In this document: one piece after another, positions 55,991 to 64,000 of the stretch
Layout: each line of letters starts with the position of its first letter
Position numbering within the stretch: the first letter of the stretch is position 1
DNA from: Zygnema cylindricum
Taxonomy: Eukaryota > Streptophyta > Zygnematophyceae > Zygnematales > Zygnemataceae
NCBI GenBank assembly: GCA_037447655.1
Contig: JBBHKE010001325.1
Span: 270,797-334,796, forward strand
DNA: 64,000 nt
Reading direction: 5' to 3'
Translations under genes and position numbers: made by a program
Notes under the pieces: model-generated
Databases searched by the model: none
The model's input: only the letters and a program-made list of their open reading frames with translations
What the model was told of the DNA's origin: nothing

Positions 55991-57431
55991 TTATACTTTA
56001 TGTCATATACTTTATAACCCTTGGCATGATCATCATACCCTAAAAATATCCCTGGTATGCCTTTTGGCTCTAATTTCCATTTTTGTGGATCATTATCTAG
56101 CATAAATATCTTACTTCCAAAAACTTTGAAGTAACTTACATCTGGTTTTTGTCCTGTCCACATTTCGTAAGGAGTTTTATCTTTTACTGCCCTTTTTTCT
56201 AGCCTGTTTCTCACATAAGCTGCACAATTCCTAGCCTCAGCCCAAAATTTGTAATCTATGTCCATATCAGCCATCATTTTCCTAGCACACTCTAATATGG
56301 TCGTATTCATCCTCTCTGAAACACCGTTTTGTTCCGGAGAATATGGAACGGTTAGTTGATGTGAGATTCCATGCAATTTTAGGAATTTTGCAAAGTCATT
56401 AGAAATGTACTCCCCTCCATTATCAGATCCGAATCCTCCTATCTATCTCTCATGCAGATTTTCAACCCAAGCTTTATACTCTTTAAATCTTGAAAAAACT
56501 TCATCCTTACTCTTCAAAAAATAAAATGTAGTAAATCTACTATAATCATCAGTAAAGGTAAACATAAACTTAGAACCTCCCACATATGGATACCTAGATG
56601 GCCCCCATTCATTTGAATAAATTAGTTCCAGCACCCTACTACTTCTATGATCAGTTTGCGAAGGGAAAGGTATCTTATGAATTTTTCCCATTGCACAACC
56701 ATCACATACATTTGATGCTGGTTTTTGACTAGGTAGATTGAATACTCTCAAAGCGATGGCGACTGCGGCACATGTGTGCAGATGCACCCGAGTCCATAAT
56801 CCATTCGTCTTCCTCCACGCCTTGCGTTGTTTGTGTCATCGTAAAGTATTTCTTTTCGCTATTATCGGGAAAGCTGCTCACATCCTCCTGTTGAAGTGCG
56901 TTGGAAAGTGCTGTTGGGCGTCCATTTGACTTAGATGGAACTCGACTTTCATCCCAACTAGAGCAAAAATTTCTCGTAGCTTTAGCTCTGTTGTAGGCAT
57001 GACACATCGTGAAAACATGGCCTTTTTCAACACAATAATACCATGTCAAAGGTGACCTTCTAGGACCACTACCTCCACCACTGCCACTACCACTGCCACT
57101 GCCAATCTTAGAGTCTAAAATTGGTTAGCTAGTGCCTGAACAGACTTACTACTAACTCTTTGTGAAATCTGGTTAGCTTCTCCGCTCAAAATAAACTCTA
57201 TTGCTAATGCTATGTTCCACTGACGTTGTGGAAGAGCCCTAAGCCTATCCATGGCTCCCTTATATTCATCGGGTAAAGTTCTCATCAATAACATAGCCTG
57301 CTGAGGTGGTGAAAAGTCCCCACCTGCACTTGTACTCCGAAGGAACTACCTTTTCATAGAATGACAATGATCTGACATACTACCTCCTGAATACTTAAAT
57401 TCAAAGATGTGGGTGGCTATGTTAGTCTGCA
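55991..57431 (-). mobile_element. Truncated copia fragment (copia-3), minus strand
   Basis: From 57431 down: end of Gag (QTNIATHIFEFKYSGGSMSD), knuckle region, protease WIMDSGASAHMC (DSG intact), GAG-pre-integrase CDGCAMGKIH, integrase with YSNEWGP (first acidic residue is Asn), SDNGGEY and NGVSERMN, ending at GYKVYDIKYKEFV against the satellite. A stop interrupts at NLHER. The right end is cut by insertion of copia-2; the missing left part is not present beyond 62491. Same family as copia-2, opposite orientation. Confidence 0.88.
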
Positions 57432-58100
57432 TATTGAAAAGTAAGCTTTAGTAAGTCTTACAAATTTGAGTCTAGTACTTAGGATAATTTTGGAATACCA
57501 ACTGTTCAATATTGACCAAATTTAGTGTAGATTTTTTGTAGTATCTACACGAATAGTTATCTTTAAGTAAATAAGTGTGTAGGGCCGCCAATGAATGTAG
57601 ACGTGATAAGAATCACCCGGATTTTTAGGGTATAGATATTGTTAGTGGACAATTATGGTCCAAACACTTAGATTTTTGTGAGTAGGCTGTCTGGTGAATC
57701 GTGTACATACGTTTTTGATGTTTTATAGAACTTTTGAGTATTTAGTTCAATTAAGATTGATCAATTCTATACAGATTGTACATTCTACACAAGAGTTAAG
57801 GAAATGAGAGCACTGAGTGCAGTTTAAGGTGTTTTATGCTCTATTGTCTCTAATTTGCTTGTAGTAGATATTTGTTTAGTTGAAAGACCTCTTTCGTTTG
57901 GAGTTACATATCTTACACTACAGATCTAGTCTTTTAGGCATTTCTCTTTGGGTTTGCTTCCGCTAACATGTGTGATAATGGCTCAGCTTCTATTACAAGT
58001 GTTCGTATTAGCCCTAGGGCTCCTCTGCTTCTGCTGGTGCAAAGGTGACTCTTAGTGGGAGTGGATCACAGCCGAGTCTTAATGCCCATGACCTTCAACA
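57432..58100 (+). repeat. copia-2 5' LTR
   Basis: Matches 61852-62491. Ends ...CATGACCTTCAACA directly before the primer site. The insertion point is within gag of copia-3. Confidence 0.9.
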
Positions 58101-58101
58101 C

Positions 58102-58113
58102 GTTATGGGCCCA
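58102..58113 (+). promoter_or_regulatory. copia-2 primer-binding site of half-tRNA (initiator Met) type
   Basis: GTTATGGGCCCA directly follows the LTR (with C in place of the first G of the copia-1 site). It complements the anticodon region of initiator tRNA-Met, and its ATG (58105) opens the Gag frame MGPPPKLPIFDG. Confidence 0.78.
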
Positions 58114-58840
58114 CCGCCCAAGTTGCCTATTTTTGATGGAACTGACTACGTATATTGGGAAGATATGTTAAGCTGATATTTCGAGGAGAGGGACTTATCA
58201 CCCATTGTGGAAGGAACTGCCGAAGAGAGTGCGCCGGATTGGAGAAAGAAGAATCTCCATAGCCTCAATGTCTTGAAGCATTCAATGACAAAAGACTTGG
58301 TAATGTCGTATCTTGAGATGAAGAAAGCCTCTGAAGTTTGGTTCAGTGTACATGCTATGTATGTTCAACTTGATGTCACTGTTCAGACTAATATAGCAAC
58401 ATAAATCTTTGAATTTAAGTTTTCTGGAGGTAGTATGTCAAATCATTGTCATAGTATGTCAAATCATTGTCATGCTATGAAAAGGTTGTTCCTTAAGAGT
58501 ACTAGTGCAGGTGGGGATTTTTCACCACCTCAGCAAGCTATGTTATTGATGAAAACTCTCCCCCATGAATAAAAGGGAGCCATGGATAGGCTTAGGGGTC
58601 TTCCACAACGTCAATGGAATATTGCGTTAGCAATTTTGTTTATTTTAAGCGAAGAAGCTAACCTGATTTCACAAAGAGGTAGTAGTAAGTCCATGCACGC
58701 ACTAGCCAACCAGTTTTCAGACTCTAAGAATGGCAGTGGCAGTGGTAGAGGTAGTGGTCATAGAAGGTCACCATTAACCTGCTATTATTGTGATGAAAAA
58801 GGGCATGTGTTCAGAATGTGTCATGCCTACAAGTGAGCGA
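58105..58840 (+). pseudogene. copia-2 Gag
   Basis: Begins MGPPPKLPIFDGTDYVYWED, then stops after LS (about 58174). The core continues (LKHSMTKDLVMSYLEM, ASEVWFSVHAMY), with further stops at about 58402 and 58570. A 21-bp direct repeat (catagtatgtcaaatcattgt) lies near 58430-58480. The end has a Gly/Ser/Arg-rich stretch and the knuckle CYYCDEKGHVFRMC. Confidence 0.85.
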
Positions 58841-59250
58841 AAGCCACAGGAAATTTACGCTCTGGTTGGGACGAAAGCCGAGTTCCTTCTCAATCAGGTG
58901 GACGACCAACAACTCTTTTCAACGAACTTAAGGAGGAGGATGTGAGCATCTTTCCCGACAACAGTGAAAAGAAATACTTTGCGATGGCACAAGCAACGGA
59001 AGGCGTGGAGGAAGACGAATGGATAATGGACTTTGGTGCATCTGCCCACATGTGCCGCAATCACCATTTATTTGAGAGTATTCAATTTATTTCACCCATC
59101 AAAATTTATTTTAGTGATGATACCTTTGTTGAGTCAAAAGCAAAGGGGAGGGTGTCACTTATGATGAACGTAGAGAGAAACTTGTGAAAAGGTTTTTGGA
59201 AGATGTGTTGCATGTCCTTGCTTTTTAAATTTTTTTTTTCTCTACGTAAG
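58841..59250 (+). pseudogene. copia-2 protease
   Basis: Contains WIMDFGASAHMC: the active-site DSG is DFG. The sister fragment copia-3 still has DSG. The frame ends at 59187 before the protease C-terminal part is complete. Confidence 0.85.
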
Positions 59251-59975
59251 TGGTAGAAAAGAAAGGTTTTAAAACTATATCTGAGAATGGAAAGAAAACA
59301 ATGAGTAAGAATGGGAAAATAGCTGCAGACGGATTTGCTGGAGGAAACAATTTGTATCGGTTAAGTCTTGCAAATGATAATGACAATGGTGTTATGTACT
59401 CAAGTGTAATCAGTGATTGTGATTTATGGCATAAACGTTTAGGAAATGTGAATTATGATGGATTAGAAAAGATGGTAAATCAAAAAATGGTGGAAGGTGT
59501 AAAAATTAGTCAAAAACCAGCATCAAATGTATGTGATGATTGTGCAATGGGAAAAAATCATAAGTTGCCTTTCCCTTCGCAAACTGATCATAGAAGTAGT
59601 AGGGTGCTAGAACTAATTTATTCAGATGTATGGGGGCCATCTAGATATCCATCTGTGGGAGGTGCTAAAACTCCTTACGAAATGTGGACAGGCCAAAACC
59701 AGATGTAAGTTACTTCAAAGTTTTTGGAAGTAAGATATTTATGCTAGATAATGATCCACAAAAATGGAAATTAGAGCCCAAAGGCATACCAGGGATATTT
59801 CTAGGGTATGATGATCATGCCAAGGGTTAAAAAATATATGACATTAAGAGAAATAGATTTGTGGTAGCCAGAAACATCATAGTGAAGGATGAGGGAAAAA
59901 GAGTAGATGTATTTAATCAGCGTACAGATGAAAAGAAAGATAGAAGTGTTGATTATATCTTTTAAGAGGAAAATC
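59250..59975 (+). pseudogene. copia-2 integrase with core deleted
   Basis: The GAG-pre-integrase zinc region (LWHKRLGNVNYDGLEKM, CDDCAMGKNH) and YSDVWGPSRYPSVGGA are followed directly by KTPYEMWTG (about 59665). In copia-3 about 395 bp separate these points and encode the second acidic residue, the Glu and the core between. The C-terminal part (VFGSKIFMLD) continues with frameshifts. Confidence 0.88.
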
Positions 59976-59977
59976 TT

Positions 59978-61829
59978 ATGTTTTTTATAGAAAATGTAGA
60001 AAATGCATCTAGTTTAACTCAAAATGACTTGGAATCATCTTCTTTACAAGAAACAGAAAGTGTTATGCCTGAAAGAGTTGTAGACTCTCCTCTACCTCAA
60101 GCCGAAACTGAATTACAAGAGGAATCACATGTATCGAGGAGGAACACCCAACCATCTATACCAACGACAGAATTTCCAGGTGGAGTTAGGCGAAGTGCAC
60201 GAGTCAGGGGAGAAAATGCAGCCTTTGCTCATTCTGCACACATAGAAAAGCCTTTAACATTCAAAGAAGCTTTTTTGAGTAATGAAAGGGAACATTGGGT
60301 GGAAGCCATTAATGAGGAAATGAAGTCCATCATGGAGGCCCAAACTTGGGATCTGGTGGAACTTCCTCCAGGAAGAAAGGTTATTAGATGTAAATGGGTG
60401 TTTAAATTAAAATTGAACCCAGATAATACCATAGACAGGTATAAGGCTCGCTTGGTTGCTAAGGGATATAATCAAAATAAAGGGATAGATTATGAAGAAA
60501 CTTTTTTACCGGTTGTAAGGTTTCCATCTGTCCGCATCTTACTTACATTAGTTGCCATAGAGGATTTTGACATCCACCAAATGGATGTCAAAACTGCCTT
60601 TTTGCATGGTGATTTAGATGAGGTCATTTATATGAAGCAGCCCGAGGGTTATGAGGAATTAGGAAAAGAAAATCTTGTGTGCAGACTTTTAAAATCATTG
60701 TATGGCCTAAAACAGGCCCCTAGGCATTGGAACCGAAAGTTAGATGAGCTCTTGAGAGGATTAAGGTTTACTAGAATTAGCTCAGATCATTCAGTATATG
60801 TGATGTGTTGTGATAATCTTGATGAGGTGATATTTATTGCTGTGTATGTTGATGATTTGCTGCTAATTAGTAAGAACAAAGAAGGAATTGCTAGAGTAAA
60901 ACACGCTCTTAATTCAAAACTTGAAATGAAGGATTTGGGTGAGTCTAAATACATTCTTGGAATACAAGTTGAAAGAGATAGAGAAAAGAAAATCATTAGG
61001 CTAACTCAAAAAGAAGCGATAGGAAACATGTTGGAAAAATTTGGCTTGCCTGATGCCAAAGGTTGTGCAACTCGTATGGAGTATAAGCAAAAACTTGAAG
61101 GAATGGTGCATGAGTTTGGAGTCATAATAGATGAGAAACTTAGTGAAGAAGAGCAAAAATTTATGTCCCAAATACCTTATAGACAAGTAGTAGGAAGTCT
61201 GATTTACTTCATGAATTGCACAAGGCCCGATATAGGTGTAGCTGTTGGTGTGTTGAGCAGAAGTGTGCAAAATCCACGAAAGAGAGATTGGGAGGCACCA
61301 AAAAGGGTCTTAAGATATCTTGTTGGGACTAGTAATCTTTGGCTTACTTTGGGAGAGGACAAGGTTAGCATTAATACTTGGAGTGATGTTAGCTATGGTG
61401 ATGTGCCTAGTAGGAAGTCTACAACTGGGTAAGTCATTCGATTGGAAGTGGAACTCTTAGTAGGAGTAGTAAACTTCAAAAAGTCACGGCACAATCGACT
61501 ATGGAAGCCGAATACATGGTTGCAAGCGCAGCCTTAAAAGAGCTCCTTTGGATTAAGGCATTTTTTCAAGAATTGGGGTTTACACAACACGGAACACAAT
61601 AATGTGGTGCGACAATCAGGCAGCCATTTCTGTGCCTACAAACCCAAGTCAACATTTTAAAAGTAAGCATATAGACATTCGGCTACATTTGGTACGAGAG
61701 AAAGTATTTGCAAGAGTGGTCAAACTTTGCTATTTGCCCGATGAGAAAATGGTTGCGGACATGTTGACAAAAGCCCTTCCCGCTCCTAAGTTGGAGTACT
61801 GCAGCAAAGCATGTGGTCTAAGTGAGTAA
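59978..61829 (+). pseudogene. copia-2 reverse transcriptase and RNase H
   Basis: The 484-codon open stretch 59978-61432 has the linker, then KEAFLSNEREHWVEAINEEM, IHQMDVKTAFLHG (Asp present), SLYGLKQAPRHW, IAVYVDDLLLIS (YVDD intact), GSLIYFMNCTRPDI and NTWSDVSYGD. It ends in a stop after KSTTG. A frameshifted remainder includes AQSTMEAEYM, and 61602-61829 holds CDNQAAIS and HIDIRLHLVREKV. Reverse transcriptase itself looks intact. Confidence 0.9.
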
Positions 61830-61836
61830 GTCTTCT

Positions 61837-61851
61837 AAAGCTTAAGGGGAG
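61837..61851 (+). promoter_or_regulatory. copia-2 polypurine tract
   Basis: AAAGCTTAAGGGGAG immediately before the 3' LTR, like that of copia-1. Confidence 0.85.
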
Positions 61852-62491
61852 TATTGAAAAGTAAGCTTTAGTAAGTCTTAGAAATTTGAATCTATGACTT
61901 AGAATAATTTTGGAATACTAACTATTCAATATTGACCAAATTTAGTGTAGATTTTTTGTAGTATCTACATGAATAGTTATCTTTAAGTAAATTAGTGTGT
62001 AGGGCCGCCAATGAATTTAGACGTGATAAGAATAACCCGGATTTTTAGGGTATAGATATTGTTAGTGGACAATTCTGGTCTAAACACTTAGATTTTTGTG
62101 AGTAGGCTCTCTTGTGAACCCTGTACATACGTTTTAGATGTTTTAAGTATTTAGTTCAATTAGGATTGATCAATTCTATACAGAATGTACATTCTACACA
62201 AAAGTTAAGGAAATGAGAGAACTAAGTGCAGTTTAAGGTGTTTTATGCTCTATTGTCTCTAATTTGCTTGTAGTACATGTTTGTTTGGTTGAAAGACCTC
62301 TTTCGTTTGGAGTTACATATCTTACACTATAGATCTAATCTTTTAGGCATTTCTCTTTGGGTTTGCTTCCGCTAACATGTATGATAATGGCTTAGCTCCT
62401 ATTGCAAGTGCTCCACCTGCTTCGGTGGTGCAAGTGTGACTCCTAGTGGGAGTGGATCACAGCCGAGTCTTAATGCCCATGACCTTCAACA
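61852..62491 (+). repeat. copia-2 3' LTR
   Basis: Matches 57432-58100 apart from small indels and substitutions. It is followed without spacer by the 40-bp minisatellite. Confidence 0.9.
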
Positions 62492-64000
62492 ACAATTCTT
62501 GTTATCGCTAACAATTTGTTTAATTTAGGTAACAATTCATGTTATCACTAACTATTTGTGTAATTTAGGAACCAATTCTTGTTATCGCTAATTGTTTCTG
62601 TAATTAAGGTAACAATTCTATTTATTGCAAATTTTTTGTGCAATTCAGGTAACAATTCTTGTTATCGCTATATGTTTGTGTAATTTAGATAACAATTCCT
62701 GTTATCGCTAATTGTTTTTGTAATTTAGGTAATAATTCTTGTTATCGCTAAATGTTTGTGTAATTTAGGAATCAATTCTTGTTATCGCTAACTTTTTGTG
62801 TAATTTAGTACAATTCTTGTAATCGCTAATTGTTTGTGTAATTTAGGTAACAATTCTTATTATCGCTAATTGTTTGTGTAATTTAGATAACAATTCTTAT
62901 TATCGCAATCTGTTTGTGTAATTAGGTAACAATTCTTGTTATCGCTAACTGTTTAAGTAATTTAGGTAACAATTCTCATTATCGCTAACTGTTTGTGTAA
63001 TTTAGGTAACAATTCTCGTTATCGCTAATATTTTGTGTAATTAAGGTAACAATTTTTGTTATTGCTAACAGTTTTTGTAAGTTAGATAACAATTCTTGTT
63101 ATCGCTAAGAGTTTGTTTAATTTAGGTAATAATTCTTGTTATCGCTAACTGTTTGTGTAGTTTAGGTAACAATTCTTAATATTGTTAATTGTTTGTGTAA
63201 TTTAGGTAACAATTCTTGTTATCGCTAATTGTTTGTGTAATTAACATAACAATTTTTGTTATCGCTAACTGTTTGTGTTATTAGGTAACAATTCTTGTTA
63301 TCGCTAACTGTTTGTGTAATTTAGGTAACAATTCTCGTTATCGCTAAATGTTTGTGTAATTTAGTTAACAATTCTTGTTATCGCTAATTGATTGTGTAAT
63401 TTAGGTAATAATTCTTGTTATCGCTAACTGTTTGTGTAATTTAGGTAACAATTCTTGTTATCGCTTATTGTTTGTGTAATTAAGGTAACAATTCTTGTTA
63501 TCGCTAATTTTTTGTGTAAATTAGGTAACAATTCTTGTTATCGCTAACAGATTTTGTAAGTTAGATAACAATTCTTGTTATCGCTAACAGTTTGTTTAAT
63601 TTAGGTAACAATTCCTATTATCACTAACTGTTTGTGTAACTTAGGTACCAATTCTTGTTATTGCTAATTGTTTGTGTAATTAACGTAACAATTCTTGTTA
63701 TCGCTAATTGTTTGTGCAATTTAGGTAACAATTCTTGTTATCGCTAATTGTTTGTGCAATTTAGGTAACAATTCTTGTTATCGCTATATGTTTGTGTAAT
63801 TTAGATAACAATTCCTGTTATCGCTAACTGTTTGTGTAATTTAGGTAACAACTCTTGTTATCGCTAACTGTTTGTGTAATTTAGGTTACAATTATTGTTA
63901 TCGCTAACTGTTTGTGTAATTTAGGTAACAATTCTTGTTACCGCTAATTATTTTTGTAATTAAGGTAACAATTCTTGTTAATGCTAACTGTTTGTGTAAT
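62492..64000. repeat. 40-bp minisatellite, 37 or more units, continuing past the window
   Basis: Unit ggtaacaattcttgttatcg ctaactgtttgtgtaattta repeats head to tail with single-base variants and rare 1-bp deletions. No gene inside. Each unit has the inverted pair aacaattcttgtt, which could form small hairpins. Confidence 0.97.

Larger units (their letters stand above)
57432..62491 (+). mobile_element. Ty1/copia retrotransposon (copia-2), full length, inactive
   Basis: LTRs 57432-58100 and 61852-62491 (669 and 640 bp, same sequence with indels) run TATTGAAAAG...CTTCAACA; the expected TG is TA in both. Primer site at 58102-58113 and polypurine tract at 61837-61851 are in place. Flanks differ (CTGCA left, ACAAT right), so no target duplication; the right neighbour is a minisatellite. 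Coding parts carry stops, a lost protease Ser and a deletion of the integrase core. Confidence 0.92.

Noticed and set aside
62492-64000. CRISPR-like array
   Set aside because: Units are contiguous 40-mers without unique spacers, and the genome is eukaryotic.

Overview
The window is nuclear DNA of a large, repeat-rich eukaryotic genome from the green-plant (streptophyte) lineage. The evidence is three intron-rich plant-type host genes (a plastid-type PEP-mutase/isocitrate-lyase family enzyme, a DHQ-SDH shikimate-pathway gene and a P3A plasma-membrane H+-ATPase), Ty1/copia and Ty3/gypsy chromovirus retrotransposons, DNA-transposon relics and scattered satellites. The mosses, lycophytes and charophyte algae all fit; the species cannot be decided from the sequence.

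Region 1 (1-18442) is a nest of LTR retrotransposons, all coding on the minus strand. A decayed gypsy element (outermost) is split by a chromovirus (2794-17712). One LTR of that chromovirus is split by a copia element (3152-10672), whose gag gene is in turn split by a solo LTR (7539-8728, perfect 5-bp target duplication). The chromovirus carries an uninterrupted 397-codon ORF downstream of its broken pol gene.

Region 2 (18443-24963) is gene-poor. It holds DNA-transposon relics, including a clear hAT-type element (21055-21940) with 19-bp inverted ends and an 8-bp target duplication.

Region 3 (24964-50735) is the genic part. The PEP-mutase-family gene (minus, 8 exons, 603 codons) looks intact. 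The DHQ-SDH gene (plus, 7 exons recognised) lacks the front of its dehydratase domain and has an in-frame stop. The H+-ATPase (minus, 10 exons recognised) lacks both ends, has an in-frame stop and has lost the membrane Asp needed for proton transport. A single exon of a cysteine-synthase-like gene lies just upstream of it. All three genes show the same oddity: tandem duplications that straddle an exon/intron junction, so that splice sites and exon edges are repeated in the neighbouring intron.

Region 4 (50736-64000) holds pyrimidine-rich repeats, a weak ORF whose end seeds a ~200-bp satellite, a truncated minus-strand copia, a full-length but dead plus-strand copia of the same family inserted in it (57432-62491), and a 40-bp minisatellite running off the window end. 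Both the 9.8-kb and 58.1-kb copia elements have a primer-binding site matching the anticodon region of initiator tRNA-Met, and it contains the gag start codon.
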